A stretch of 64,000 bases of DNA from Pseudocercospora fijiensis CIRAD86. Its lineage: Eukaryota > Ascomycota > Dothideomycetes > Mycosphaerellales > Mycosphaerellaceae. The notes beneath the pieces were generated by a model that did no database searches, was not told the DNA's origin, and saw only the letters and a program-made list of their open reading frames with translations. The position numbers and the translations under genes are program-made. The number at the start of each line of letters is the position of its first letter. The first letter of the stretch is position 1. Shown one piece after another: positions 1 through 11,053 of this stretch. The DNA is taken from assembly GCF_000340215.1 (NCBI RefSeq), contig NW_006921533.1:6229424-6293423 (forward strand), written 5' to 3'.

Positions 1-89
1 AGTTTGATTGTGAAATTTAGATGTATTTTATCAAAGGACTGTCCCAGAAAGGAGTGGCATGCATTCATTCTGAACATAATAGAAAGCAT

Positions 90-1469
90 TCAGGGTATCC
101 ACGAACCGCGTAACAGGCGTTTTGTATTCTCCCCCAGGAAGTACAGTGGCCAAATCTTCCAATAGCCAAGTTCGATAAATGGGTTGACCAGGAATGTGAA
201 CGAGTAGCTCATGAATAGCAAAACCCACAGCAGTCTCAAGATTCTCTCTAGGAATCGAGCCGAGCCAAGCCGTCGAGAAACCATCGTGATGAATCTTTCC
301 ACTATAGTGACCTCGAGCAAGATGCCTATGGGTTGTATCCAGAAAAACGTAGCGATGCTCAACATAAGCTCCCAAGGCCCATAGACTGCTGCAGATCTAG
401 GCTCTGGCGGAACGAGTCCCATATGAGTAATTCCGCTCAATGTGAAGGCGCTGACACAGATGCAAGCATATCTTGCTAAGCCGCCTCTTTTCAGCCGCAG
501 CTTTGTCGCAAGCCATCGACCCGGCTCACTAATAGCATGCCGCATCTGCTGATGCCACCAGCGTCCCCACAGGCCTCTCAGTCCATCGTCCAGAACAGCA
601 GAGAAGGGACCGAAATGAGGACGTGGCCATGTATGAGGTGACCAACGTGCATTTGGAGAGGCAGCGATGAAGCTGGCAACAACTGGCAAAAGGTGTTGAG
701 GAAACCACATCAACATCAACAGGCTGTAGAGATACATGGCGAGGACCCAGGGTCGGAGAATTGCTCTGGGCAAGGCTTGTTGGATGATGTCCACCATCAA
801 TGACATAGGTTCACCATCAGTTCCGTACGGTAGTAGCAGCGACTGTCCAGGCCTCGAGAAGAAGTCATCGTGAGCCTTAAGCTGGAGGGCCAACGGCATG
901 GTGATTACGACCGTGGGCACGAGCAGATACAGAATGCCTTTGATGAAGGCCACCCTAGATCTAGAGACATATGGCCGAGACACGTTGGCGTCATGAGATG
1001 CCAAACCGATCTCCCAGCTTGTCAGAGGTCGATTGCCGAGCAAAGCAAAGACCCATTGAAGTCGCGGCCAGAGATTGGAAGGATATGGTTCTTTGACGAC
1101 ATTGCCCAGATCCTGCCTGTGCTCGTTCGCCTCGCTTTGAAGGTCAATCACCAGTCTTCTGAAGTCTTTCCTAGGATCCTTGAATACCAGGAAGAAGAAG
1201 CTCCACCATACCGTATCAACACTGATGACGTCTACACCTCTCATCGCAATCCAAGCATGAATGGTCGAGCCAAGGATGACCGGCATTGCAAGGATCGCGA
1301 GACCATTATGAGAGATAATAGATGGCGGGACCAGGAGGCATATCGGAAGCAGGAGCTGAGGGACGAAGTACGAAATGCTTTGTGGTCCAGGGACGATGGT
1401 GTTTACGAGCTCCAGATAGGCTGGGAAGAAGGAGGTCTGAAAAGCGTGCCAGCTGCTGAACGAGAACAT
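90..1469 (-). CDS. Wax-synthase-like membrane O-acyltransferase (MBOAT superfamily)
   Basis: Single-exon ORF of 459 residues. It is hydrophobic over most of its length, with clear membrane segments near residues 33-70, 170-195, 235-265, 333-350 and 365-390. Residues 296-311 (GLRGLWGRWWHQQMRH) match the [R/D]FWGRRWHQ-type signature of the fungal wax synthase domain. SGITHMG at 345-351 places a conserved His (H349) where MBOAT enzymes carry the catalytic His inside a membrane segment. Such proteins transfer acyl groups to hydroxyl acceptors; in fungi they are often terpenoid or polyketide acetyltransferases, but no biosynthetic cluster lies next to this one, so the substrate is unknown. The length is normal for the family. 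The start is the first in-frame ATG of the open frame. It diverges from the BTB gene across a 448-bp gap. Confidence 0.85.
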   Translation of the reverse strand: MFSFSSWHAFQTSFFPAYLELVNTIVPGPQSISYFVPQLLLPICLLVPPSIISHNGLAILAMPVILGSTIHAWIAMRGVDVISVDTVWWSFFFLVFKDPRKDFRRLVIDLQSEANEHRQDLGNVVKEPYPSNLWPRLQWVFALLGNRPLTSWEIGLASHDANVSRPYVSRSRVAFIKGILYLLVPTVVITMPLALQLKAHDDFFSRPGQSLLLPYGTDGEPMSLMVDIIQQALPRAILRPWVLAMYLYSLLMLMWFPQHLLPVVASFIAASPNARWSPHTWPRPHFGPFSAVLDDGLRGLWGRWWHQQMRHAISEPGRWLATKLRLKRGGLARYACICVSAFTLSGITHMGLVPPEPRSAAVYGPWELMLSIATFFWIQPIGILLEVTIVERFITMVSRRLGSARFLERILRLLWVLLFMSYSFTFLVNPFIELGYWKIWPLYFLGENTKRLLRGSWIP

Positions 1470-1917
1470 CGACCTAGCTGTAAGCCCTGGATCCGATGTT
1501 TGCCCGTGGATTTGATCAGTCTAGCGGTATGATCAAGATGATTCTTCTCGTATCGTCCGACGTCCATGACGCTGACGGTCTGACTCCACGAACGCTGTTT
1601 CCGGCATCCGGCAGCAAGGTCTCCAGACGATGCCGAGCAGAATCATCCGTACAATAAATTCAATCCTTCAAGCGCATCAGGGCCAGCAAAGACATGTTTT
1701 GTCACTCAAAATTTTCCAATGAGGTCTATCGAGCACGCGATGTGATCACGGCTTCCTTGGCCGAGTCTCCTCCGCGTCACGCGAAGTCGCGGAGTCAGTC
1801 GCATTGTACTCCTACCGCATTCCTCTGTAATATGATCTCGAATGCCCAGCATTCCATTGCCATGCGCCGGCTCCCACCTTGCTTCGGTCCGAATGTACAT
1901 ATTACCACGCCCGTACC
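1470..1917. promoter_or_regulatory. Divergent intergenic region, wax synthase / BTB gene
   Basis: 448 bp between two divergently read genes, so it must hold both promoters. The only visible structure is a perfect 7-bp inverted repeat, CTCCGCG and CGCGGAG, with an 11-nt spacer at 1770-1794. It could be a binding site or chance. I see no convincing TATA box and no supported ORF. Confidence 0.4.
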
Positions 1918-3572
1918 ATGGGCGACACTGATCCCCTGAACCACACTCTTCCTCGCGACGAGCACCATCTGCCACGTCCAAGTCCAAGCTATAAGCCTGC
2001 GTATTCAGCTCCCGTAGTATATTCGAGAGACTTCGCCTATGAAGATAACGGCCCGATTGTAATACTCCCGACAAGGCGCATGGCAGGCGGAAATATCACA
2101 AGTGCCAGCGCGAAGACATTCGCCGAGTACGTCCTCGACCCCCATTCCTGAAGCTGTAGGCGCATAGAAGCAAGAACATTAAAGGCGAGCTAGAATGAGG
2201 AAAAGACACAAAAGCTAAGAATATGCATAAAAGGCTACTCTCCGGGCCAACAGTAGACATATACGTAGGCCCCTCAAAGCGCCACTGGAGCATACACCAG
2301 AACCTCCTCTGCCACCACTCGTCCTACTTCGAACTGGAGTTCCTACAGCGTGAAGTACCCATGAAAGACGGCAGACAGCACCTAGAACTCCTCGATGATG
2401 ATCCAGCGGGCTTCGAATTGCTCGTAAAATGGCTCTATCAAGGTGTGCTCGCACCCGCTTCCGCAATCCCTTCAGACACAGAGAAGTACGAATACGCAGT
2501 AGCATGTCATAAACTCTGGCTGCTATGCGAAAAATTCGAAATGATACGTCTCAAGAATCTGGCCATGGATGTATATCGAAGATGTCTTTACGAGTCGCGA
2601 CTGGTTCCAGATGCCGACGAGATCAATGACATCTATAGACGCAGTCCTTTGGGAAGTCCGTTTCGAGCTCTTGTGATCAATATCGCTGCGAGACAGATTA
2701 TGGATCCTGATGTTGAGCGCGATTTGGACGCGTATCGAGACTGTTTTGAAGGGAATCCTGATTTTGCTATTGAGTTGATCTCTGCGATTCGAAAGCTGTC
2801 TGGAGGGGTTTTATTTGATGATCCTACGCATGGTGATGCTTGTGCTTATCATGATCATAATGATACGACCGGCTGTCCGATGCAGGGGAAGGGAAAGACG
2901 CGGGTGAAGAAGGCAGATGGAGAAGAAAAAGAAGGTACGGCACGATTTGACTATGAAGTTACCGCGCGCTCATGATTGCAAGGTTCGAATAGCGCTGGAG
3001 AGGAGCGAATGTCGCTTGAATTGGTAGAATTGTCTGCTGAGAAACGCACGCCGAGAAAGTTGCGAGCTTCGGAAATGAATGCTGGACAGCGAACGCCTCA
3101 GAGCCAGTTTCACAAGCTGAATGGCTTTGGATCTAGGGTGATGCCAATTCGAGCAGGGTCATTGGACTCCAAAAAACTTGGATCTATCGATTATGGGCCG
3201 GCTGCTACGGTCCTGCAAACGCCCAAAGACTCATATACTCCTAACCCTGACCAGCTGTCGCCATTACATACGAGGAGCGCCGAGCGATATTTCAGAGCTA
3301 CTGGGAATGAAAGTGAATCGACGGTGAAGGCTGGTGCGCCTAAGCACACTCGCGACAGGAACGAAATATCAAGGCCAGATCATTCGTCAACACTGACAGA
3401 ATCTACCATCTCATCTCGAAAGCGCAAGCGTACACCCCGCAAACTCCGAGAGAAACCGCCCACCACTGTGCCCACATCTGGAGGCAGCAGCAGAGCAGAC
3501 AGTGTGATCAGCGGACCAAGGAAATTGAGGGTCAACAGCATGGTGAGGAGACTAGAAAGCAATGGAAGATAG
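1918..3572 (+). CDS. BTB/POZ domain protein with PRKLR-repeat C-terminal tail (three exons)
   Basis: I read three exons: 1918-2126, 2234-2934 and 2983-3572, giving 499 residues. Exon 1 encodes an N-terminal piece starting MGDTDPLN. Intron 1 (107 nt, GTACGT..AAAAG) joins in phase to SGPTVDIYVG, the start of a fungal BTB domain with its HQNLLCHHSSYFE core, so the BTB fold lies roughly at residues 70-165. The unspliced frame hits TGA at 2973, but a 48-nt GTACGG..GCAAG intron removes that stop and keeps the frame open for about 200 more residues. The tail is basic and low-complexity, with PRKLR three times (RTPRKLR near 3049, RTPRKLR near 3429, GPRKLR near 3511). BTB domains dimerise or bring substrates to cullin-3; this protein's role is unknown. 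Both acceptors are weak (AAAAG, GCAAG), so the exon edges are inference supported by frame. Confidence 0.72.
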
Positions 3573-3791
3573 AATTCGTATCCACCGGCCGTGAGCCTTG
3601 AACCATTCGTGAGTAAATAATTTACAAGCAGCATGGGCAACTCAAAAGCGGCCTCCCAACCTTTTCGGCCTTGTCATGTCAGGCCTTTCCTCTCTCGAAC
3701 GCCGGAACGCCGTGCCATGCAGTTCATGCGTGGATTTGATATGCAACTGATGGGTCGTCGACTGTGAGGTCGCGATGAGGTGAGGTCAAGA

Positions 3792-5237
3792 TCATGCCTC
3801 GACCTCAGCCTTAGCGCCCTCGGTAGCCTCAGCTGGCTGCTCTTGCTCAGCAACGTCCTTCTTGTCGTCCGGCTTCTCCTCAGCTTGCTTCTCTTGCTCA
3901 GCAACATCCTTCTTGTCGTCTTTGACGTCCGGCTTCTCCTCAGCCTCGTCATTCTTGGCATCGCGGTATGGACTGCGGCTACGCGAACGGCTAGCACTAC
4001 GAGACTCATTCCTACCACGGCGGCCACCATCGCGATCACGGCCTCGTCCACGCTGGGACTTTTGGAACTTGTCGCGGCGTTCGCGCCAGTTGTCTCCACC
4101 CATGTCGTCATCGTCATCGTAGTCGCGCTTACGCTTGTAGTTGCTGTTGAAGCTGCCACGACGATCGCGTCCACCACGGTATGAGCCCTTGCGTGTTGGA
4201 GACTTTGGCTTGACCTTGCCCTCGAGGATGGCTTGAGATTTCATGTCAACGTATGCTTGCTTGCTCATAATCTCGAGTTCTTTGTCGTTGAACTTGGGCT
4301 TCTCTTCCATCTCCAAGAATTGCTTGGCAGAATCCTCGTCAGAGAATTCGACGAAGACTGAGCCCTTGAAAGTCTTGTCCTCGTGGCGACGAAGGCGGAC
4401 GCTGACCGCTCCGTATGGCTGGAAGAACCTGTGGGAGAGTGTTAGCTAATGCGAGAGTAAAAGGACCGCAGGCTAGGCTCACTCTTCGATGTCGAAGGCG
4501 GTAGTGCGGTTCTCTTCACCGAAGCCCTTGGCATAGATGCTGTTCTTCATGCTCTTAGTGGTGAGAAGTTCCTGGTTCCGGTGAACATCAAGAGTGAACT
4601 TCTTGTCGAGAGGCTCCTTGCGGTAGACCTCATCCTTGTCGTTGACCTCCAGGAAATCGCTGCCCTTGACAGCTTCGACGATAGCGCTGAACGGCTGGAA
4701 GTGACGCATGCGCTTGAAGTTGTGGATGGTCTTGAGTGGAAATGGCTTGTTCTCTGGACCGCCAGTCTCTTCGAGCAGGAACTTGTCGATTGGCAAATTG
4801 GAGTCGGAGAAGTAGAACTCAACCTGGCGACGGATCTCTTGGGCGTCGCTCGACTCCTCTTCGCGAGTGAAGTTGGTTCTCACATTGTTGCGTCGGTCGT
4901 TGTGTCGATCGTTGTGGTATCCTCCGCCGCGCCCACCGCGGCTACCACGTCCACGCCAGTCTCGTCCGCCTCGTCCACCTCTGCGATCTCTGTCGTTGCG
5001 ATCGCGTCTGCCATAGCGGTCATTTGAGCGATCGCGTTTTCCACCACGCCTATCGCGACCAAACTCATCTTGCTCGCCACGGTCGTCGGTGTTGGATGGC
5101 TTTTCGCTCTTGGACTCAACGGCCTTATCGTCGCCTGCGCCGTTGGTAGCCTTCTCTTCAGTAGTGTTCTTATCAGTGCCGTTGGTCTCGGTTGGCTTGA
5201 CAGCCTCAGTGGGCTGCTCGGTAGCAGCGTCGGCCAT
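3792..5237 (-). CDS. La-motif RNA-binding protein (La/Lhp1-like, with RGG-rich N-terminal region)
   Basis: Two exons on the minus strand, 5237-4483 and 4428-3792, joined over a 54-nt GTGAGC..CACAG intron that splits a Glu codon; 463 residues. The order is an acidic Ser/Thr-rich N-terminus, an Arg/Gly/Asp-rich stretch (about residues 60-120), a La motif (about 130-215, with QVEFYFSDSNLP and DKFLLEE), an RRM starting about 235 and crossing the intron (KGSVFVEFSD is its RNP1-like strand), then an RS-rich segment (SRSASRSRSRSP) and an acidic tail with a repeated DDKKDVAEQE block. La proteins bind the 3' UUU-OH end of RNA polymerase III transcripts and protect tRNA precursors in the nucleus. The RGG region before the La motif is not seen in budding-yeast Lhp1 and recalls Sro9-type proteins, but the RRM right after the La motif favours La. 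It converges on the BTB gene. Confidence 0.9.
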
Positions 5238-5808
5238 TGCGCCTGTGGTTGTGTATGTGCGATTTCAGTTGTGTGGAATAGGTTGAGTAGCGCTATGTCT
5301 TATGGGAGTACTTGCGATCCAGATTGAGTCAAGAAGGATGTCTGGTGAGGAAGAGGAATGAGCAATAGTGAGGTTGTGTTCGATGTCGAGGTGGTTGGCG
5401 AGCGGTCAGATTTTAAAATTCTCTGAAGCTCACTCGACGAGCTTAACCATGCCATGCATGCGCTAACCCCGCTATTGCATTCAAATGCCTATTGTGCATG
5501 TGAGGCTTGGCGGCGCACAATAGCAGAAATGAGGGCGACAATGGGCATGTACAACGAAAAACAGCTATCAATTGCTACTGCAATCACTTCAAGTGACTCG
5601 TATTGTCTTCACTCGATGATGGATAGAGCTGTGACTCGAGTGAGTCTTCATATCTGCATGCCAAGATTTGAGGTGTCTCGGCTGCGAAAGTCATGGCTGG
5701 AAGACGGCGTGTCAGAAGCAACGCCCGAGAGGTCCGCAACTTTGGTAGAGAGCACTCGTATGGATGGACCATCACCGACCAATGCCTGTATCATAGGCTC
5801 TCGTTGAA
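5238..5808. promoter_or_regulatory. Divergent intergenic region, La gene / NAM9
   Basis: 571 bp between two divergently read genes whose products both act on RNA or translation. It must contain both promoters. I see no repeat, ORF with support or recognisable element. Confidence 0.4.
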
Positions 5809-7232
5809 ATGCCTCGCACGAAGCGCATACATGGGCTCAAGCGACCTGTAAGATCAAAATGTGCTAAAATAACCTTCGTTGAGTTCTAATGAAGACGCAG
5901 AAATTGCGGCAGGACTGGTCGAAATGGAATCTCTACAATCTGTCAAGAGTGACGACGCCTCCAGCAGCCAACAAGACATTCTTCCAGCAGAAATGGACCG
6001 CCAAGTCTATGCTACGATCGTACCACAATCCCTTCGTCCGGGAAGGCACATGGACGCGAATGTTCGACAGACGATTACCCGCGGTCGTGCCCATGGATCA
6101 TCGATACCTGGCTGCACATGATGGATCAGAAATGGCAAGTGGTCGTGGTGGGGGTTTGGACAAAGATCCGCGGGATGAAAAAGACAGAAATAGGAGAATA
6201 GAGAAGACACCATATATGCACATGACATTCTGGCCCCTGGAGAGACGGTTAGATTCGTGCATATTCAGGGCACTATTTGCCAGTAGTGTGTCGCAAGCAC
6301 GGCAGTTTGTGGTCCATGGCTTTGTGAAGGTCAATGGCAAGAAGATGATTTATCCTGGATATCAGATGAATCCAGGTGACATGTTCCAGGTGGATACTGA
6401 GAGAGTCCTGTTTGCGACTGGCGCAAGAAAAACCAAGAAGGATAGCACCTTGTCGGAACAGGCTCTGAGAAGGCGCGCGGAGACTCGAGAGGTACTCAGA
6501 GAGGAGGCAGCGGTGAAGAAAGCCACGGGCAAGACAGCAGAGAGGAGTAGCAAGTCGGAAGTGGCAGAGGCAGCAGATGAGAGCAAGGCCGGCGCCGCCA
6601 CGATAGAGGCTGCTGCAAAAGATGAGCTGGACACAGGTGCAGCCGGGCAGGCATACAGCAAAGAGCTCAAGGCTCTAGTAAGGCGAGCCAAGACCATCTT
6701 AGAGGATTCGAAACAGTCGTTATCAGGAAAGCGACTGAAGGAGCTCCGCAGCTTTACCAAAGAAGTCAAAGCCACATTCGCTAAGCTGAAGGGAATGGAG
6801 GAGGAACAAGCAGAAGAATCGGTCGAGAGCTTTGAATCAGCGCTTTCGGAGATTCTGGCCAAAGTGCCTCAAGAGTCCCTTCCAAAAGCAGAACGAAGCC
6901 CGGTTGAAACAACATCTTCAAATCCGCAAGCACAGTCCGGCAAGGAGGACGCATATAGGGCGCGGAAAGACGCAGAGCTCTTGGCTGCTGCACTGGAGCG
7001 GGCACGGGCGAATCCAATCGATGTCTCCAAACCATACGCCACGCCCTGGGAGCCTCGAGAATTCATGAGCCCGTTCGCCTTCATTCCACGATACCTGGAG
7101 GTGAACCAGAATATTTGTTCGGCAGTATACCTGCGGCATCCAGTCGCGAGGCCTGGATTGGCAGAAGTGCCCACACCTTTCCATCACGAGACTATGGCGC
7201 TTGGATTCAATTGGTACCTGCGGCGGCGATAG
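5809..7232 (+). CDS. NAM9: Mitochondrial ribosomal protein uS4m (NAM9)
   Basis: Two exons: a 39-nt exon 5809-5847 encoding [13 protein letters not shown], a 53-nt GTAAGA..CGCAG intron, and 5901-7232; 456 residues. The spliced junction restores the family N-terminus ([20 protein letters not shown]), which is why I prefer this start over the internal ATG at 5889. An S4 RNA-binding domain lies at about residues 125-185 ([20 protein letters not shown], then [11 protein letters not shown]). The product is a small-subunit mitoribosomal protein that binds 12S-type rRNA early in assembly. As in other filamentous fungi it is longer than bacterial S4, with a charged Ala/Glu/Lys-rich insert at about 195-370. 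The last 60 residues ([20 protein letters not shown]) are the conserved fungal mitochondrial extension. Confidence 0.95.
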
Positions 7233-7946
7233 TATAATTGCCTAGAGGTGGATGGCGCACACGGAGCAAAGGCCCAGTTTGTATCATACATGCCGCATTT
7301 ACAGCCCGGTGAAGGCTACATGCACAAAGAAGAGATTCCCAGTACGTCCTCAATTTGCATGAGTCCAAGGCTCTCTGATCCCGGCCCAAATCTCCAATCG
7401 TAGCCGAACACATCCAGGCAAAGCATGCTTTTTGCACTCCCCATCCAGCAGCTCAAAAGTAAACCTCATCAACAACGTAGGCACCAACTTCGCCAGGAAC
7501 TGCGACCATCTGAGCTCTTATCCCAGGCTAGACATCTTTCGCTTGTATCCACGTTGTCTTATGAAGCAACATCAGAGTTAGGCAAGACGCCTGAGCAAAG
7601 GCTGCTTTTCCATAGATTGTCGGGAAGGGAGGAGCCACATGTAACGCAGGGCAGACGATGTGCAAGATTCGGTAGACTCAGACCGATCCCGTACTGTGAA
7701 CATCAGCCAAAGTGCCTCTGGCCTAGAGAAACGCCGAACCGAAGCCCAGGTCACAGTCGAGAGCCAGGAACCCAAATCACCCACTTCCAAGGAGAATGTT
7801 GCAGTTCGCATGTATGCCCGTGCAGCTCCACGATAAAATCGACTCGTGGTGAGGGTGCAGGTCATATTTTTCCTCTATTGCTATCGTGGGTATATCAAAA
7901 CACAATTTTCTCCGAATATGGCTTGCAAGACGATCCTCTCGCAGAT
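7233..7946. other. Intergenic, between converging NAM9 and cPLA2-like genes
   Basis: 714 bp that should hold two 3' ends. Open frames of 190 codons (+, from 7425) and 95 codons (-, 7865-7578) exist, but neither resembles a known family and their composition is not clearly coding. I do not annotate them. Confidence 0.3.
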
Positions 7947-10358
7947 TTAGATCCCGCTAAATTGATCACCTTGACCGTGGTCTACGTTTCGCCATAAATG
8001 TGCGTTGCCCCTTCTGACATTCCACTGTCTCCTGAAATCTCTCTCCTCTTTTTCTTTGCGTAGCCGAACCGCCTTCTTCCTTTCCCAGACCGCGCGTATC
8101 ACACGTTTTGTTTGCGCCTGACCTTCTTCGAAATTCGCTCGAGCCAGATTGACCACTTTGTCGATCTGCTCAGGCGTGTAGACGAAATTCCAGGTGCTCA
8201 TGAATTCGGATGTCACAGGATCTACGCCAGGCACTTTCTCGTTCTTGAGGAATGGGAAGTAGATGAGAGCTATCCCAGCGTCTGGATCGCGAATGTGGTG
8301 GTCGTCCGATGCGTCGTGCTTGAGCCGTCGTGTTGGTGGGTCTTCCATGTACTCGCTTCGTTCTTGTGTTGTTCCGACCCAGACTGTGCAATGTCCGAGA
8401 TCTTCCATGTTGGAAGTTTGGCCACCCTGAATGGATTTCAAGGTCTGGTCGGCATGGGCTACTGTCGCGGCTTCGGCGAGTTGCATATCCTCACTGATCT
8501 CTTCACTCGACTCTCCCGCTGGAGGCCAACCAGCCCCCATTGGCCATCCTTTGATCCCTCGTTGTCGAACATATCCATCGACGACTTTGATCCAGTTGTC
8601 CGTTTTGACGTCTGCCGAAGCGTCAAAGGCGATGACAACGTCTACATTGCGTCCTGGACGCAGCAAAGGGTAGATTGGTAGATTATTTGACATGCCGGCG
8701 TCCATCAGCTGGAGATGTGAGGATGTATGAATATCTTCTGGCGTCGATTCTGGGAGTTGATCACGAAGACCTAAAGTGTAGTTGGGAATCACGGCAGGGT
8801 CGACAGGATGTACTTTTACGAGGTCCTCATCTTTCTGTGATAGGATGGAGTCCAGCATGGCCCAGCCAGCTGCTTTGATCACTGGGCGAACCTCCTTGTA
8901 GTAATGCGAGAGCGTGGCACAGAAGGCGCTTCCCCATATGCCGAGCATCAGGGGCACTCTAAGTTCAGGCAATGCAAGGCCATTCTCGCGCCAGACAGTG
9001 CGACCGCCTTCGAACTTGCGCCCCATTGCCCACGTTGGAATTCCAGATTTGAGCTCCTCGCAGAAGAATTCATAGGGTGTCCATTCAAACCACTGAAACC
9101 AGTCGTAATGCTTTGCACTGAATCGCGCTTCTTTTGCCATGTTGCGAAAGTCCTCGGGTGGGTCGGGTATCTCATGGCGCACTGCCGTGTATATTGGTAG
9201 TGGCTGCATACCGTCGTCGAGGTAATATCGCTGGTTCGACACTTTCAGATCATAGTCGCTCACTGTCAACTCTCCTCGTGGTACCATGAGCCTTGCGGCA
9301 AGGAGCAATCCATATACGTCCACGAGGCCAAAATCCGAATCCGGGACTCCCTTCAGCTTTTCAACGAAGCCACTCAGGAGGAACTTGTTGGTCGGTGCTT
9401 GGTTCAAGAGACTCAAAGCAGCAGGTGGAAAGGCGATGTGAACGCCGATCCGGTCTTTGAGGTGATCGATCATCTTCTGATGGCTCAGATTACCAATCGA
9501 CGAGTAGTAGAGCGACTGCAACCAGCAACTGCCGCTGACTCCAGCAGTATACGTTGCGCAGTCGAACAGGCCGGATTCGTATGTTGAAAGATACGAGGAC
9601 GTCCCTGCTACCAGCGCTCGTAGACCTCCTCCAGAACCACAAATAGCTATCGTGGGCACATCGTCCGGATGAACATCCTTCTCTGCGACTTCGAGATACT
9701 GAGCAAGAGCTTTCGCAGTCTGTGTCTTCCTTTTCTTCAGGAAAGCTTGCTCTGATAGACATAGCTGATCCGAGACACGAACTCGCGCGTCCCAGAGGAT
9801 TTCAGGGTTGATCTGAGGGTCGTTTGCTTCTTGCCAGATTTCCCAACTCAGAGACCAAGGTGCCATTGAAAGCTCACTCTGCAGCTTGTTGAGGAGGCCT
9901 GGAAGAGCTTTTGCCCAAGTCGGCACAAATATGCTTGTTAACCGCTCGCCCCATGAGGGCAGAACATCCTGCGTGAGACTCCCGGTAACACGATCGATGG
10001 ACCTTGTCGCCTGCTGCCAAGCAGAAGTTGCTGTGGCAGCCAAATCGCCTTCTATATCGAATACAGAGTGGCCGTTGGCTCTTGGCGGAGGCGGCTCATC
10101 ACCTTTTAAGGACTCGTTTGACGGGTTCGTCTCTTTAGCACGCGCCTCTGAGGCTCTTCGAAAACGAGCGGATAGTCGGGCATCGGAATCTGTGTCGACA
10201 CTTCCTTCGTCGTGGGCATCAACGGAAATGCTGTCTGACAGCACAGGCTTCCGGCCCAGCCATAGACGATATCCAATGAGAAGTGATGATGCGCCGCCAA
10301 AGCTGTAGGCTATGTTTCGATATCTGCTATATCGGAACGAGCTGGCGACGCGCTGCAT
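7947..10358 (-). CDS. Cytosolic phospholipase A2-like lipase, probably mitochondrial
   Basis: Single exon. The frame opens at 10625, but I place the start at 10358 (MQRVASSFRYSRYRN), giving 803 residues with an Arg/Ser-rich N-terminus that looks like a mitochondrial targeting sequence and a short hydrophobic stretch at about 18-32. The PLA2_B/lysophospholipase catalytic domain is clear: the oxyanion-type loop GSGGG at about 241-245, the nucleophile elbow GVSGS with Ser at about 276, and the catalytic-dyad Asp in DAG at about 553 followed by MSNNLPIYPLLRP. The enzyme would hydrolyse acyl chains from glycerophospholipids. Aspergillus PlaA-type proteins have this domain and are reported in mitochondria; the same location here is inference. 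The C-terminal 60 residues are strongly basic (RVIRAVWERKKAVRLRKEKE). Confidence 0.9.
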   Translation of the reverse strand: MQRVASSFRYSRYRNIAYSFGGASSLLIGYRLWLGRKPVLSDSISVDAHDEGSVDTDSDARLSARFRRASEARAKETNPSNESLKGDEPPPPRANGHSVFDIEGDLAATATSAWQQATRSIDRVTGSLTQDVLPSWGERLTSIFVPTWAKALPGLLNKLQSELSMAPWSLSWEIWQEANDPQINPEILWDARVRVSDQLCLSEQAFLKKRKTQTAKALAQYLEVAEKDVHPDDVPTIAICGSGGGLRALVAGTSSYLSTYESGLFDCATYTAGVSGSCWLQSLYYSSIGNLSHQKMIDHLKDRIGVHIAFPPAALSLLNQAPTNKFLLSGFVEKLKGVPDSDFGLVDVYGLLLAARLMVPRGELTVSDYDLKVSNQRYYLDDGMQPLPIYTAVRHEIPDPPEDFRNMAKEARFSAKHYDWFQWFEWTPYEFFCEELKSGIPTWAMGRKFEGGRTVWRENGLALPELRVPLMLGIWGSAFCATLSHYYKEVRPVIKAAGWAMLDSILSQKDEDLVKVHPVDPAVIPNYTLGLRDQLPESTPEDIHTSSHLQLMDAGMSNNLPIYPLLRPGRNVDVVIAFDASADVKTDNWIKVVDGYVRQRGIKGWPMGAGWPPAGESSEEISEDMQLAEAATVAHADQTLKSIQGGQTSNMEDLGHCTVWVGTTQERSEYMEDPPTRRLKHDASDDHHIRDPDAGIALIYFPFLKNEKVPGVDPVTSEFMSTWNFVYTPEQIDKVVNLARANFEEGQAQTKRVIRAVWERKKAVRLRKEKEERDFRRQWNVRRGNAHLWRNVDHGQGDQFSGI

Positions 10359-11053
10359 GGTGTTGCGAGATGTCTGGCATATCAGCACTCCAATTGACCA
10401 ACTGGCGGGCAAAAAGGAAGACCAAGAAACGGGCGAAGTCGAAGGAAAAGTGCCTTTGAGAGTGGAGAAGGCGTTTTCAATCAGGTAAATGCGTTGATGA
10501 GGCCAACGCGCTAAAGTTAAGTAGAAAGCAAGGATCAGGAGTTCAAAGTTTTGCTGCGTGCAAATTCTGGCGTCATGAAAGGTCATGCTCATTATTCGAC
10601 GCCCACAAATCGCCCGATGCGGCATCGACGGCGACCTTCAGAGTTATGCGGATGCTGACGAACAATTGGTGCAGACTGTAGACCTCTCGATCTTGCATTG
10701 CTGCTCTCACCAGACAAACGTGCCGTGCCACAGTGTCCTTCCTCGATCTTTGAGCAACCGCGATCTGCTTCCATAGAATAGTCCGGTCGGCTCGTCTCGG
10801 CTCGGCTCGGCTCGGCGCGCTGCACCGGAGTCCGAGCTCATGGCTCGAGCCTCGAGGACGGACATTATTGGCGACATTCCAAGTCCAGGACCTTGACACC
10901 TTCACAACACCAACAATCTCACTCTCTATACTTCGCAGAGATACCTGATGTAGGAACTGCTCAGTGCTACAAGAGGTGTAAAGGCTGTAGAGCCACGCTG
11001 GTTGACCTGTAAATGGCACTCGTCGTGTGCTGAAGCGGAGGCAGCAAGTCAAC
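10359..11053. promoter_or_regulatory. Divergent intergenic region, cPLA2-like gene / EXO70
   Basis: 695 bp that must hold both promoters. A GCTCG pentanucleotide array (about five units, first ones diverged) lies at 10790-10817. The open frame of the lipase gene extends into it to 10625, without a conserved feature. Confidence 0.4.

Noticed and set aside
870..1532. 220-codon plus-strand frame
   Set aside because: Antisense shadow of the wax-synthase-like gene; starts at a non-ATG codon and has no domain.
2973..2975. Programmed stop-codon readthrough in the BTB gene
   Set aside because: The context (TGA TTG) is not the known fungal readthrough signal (TGA CTA), and a 48-nt intron explains the continued frame more simply.
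7425..7997. 190-codon plus-strand frame after NAM9
   Set aside because: Overlaps the 3' end of the cPLA2-like gene on the other strand and has no family resemblance.
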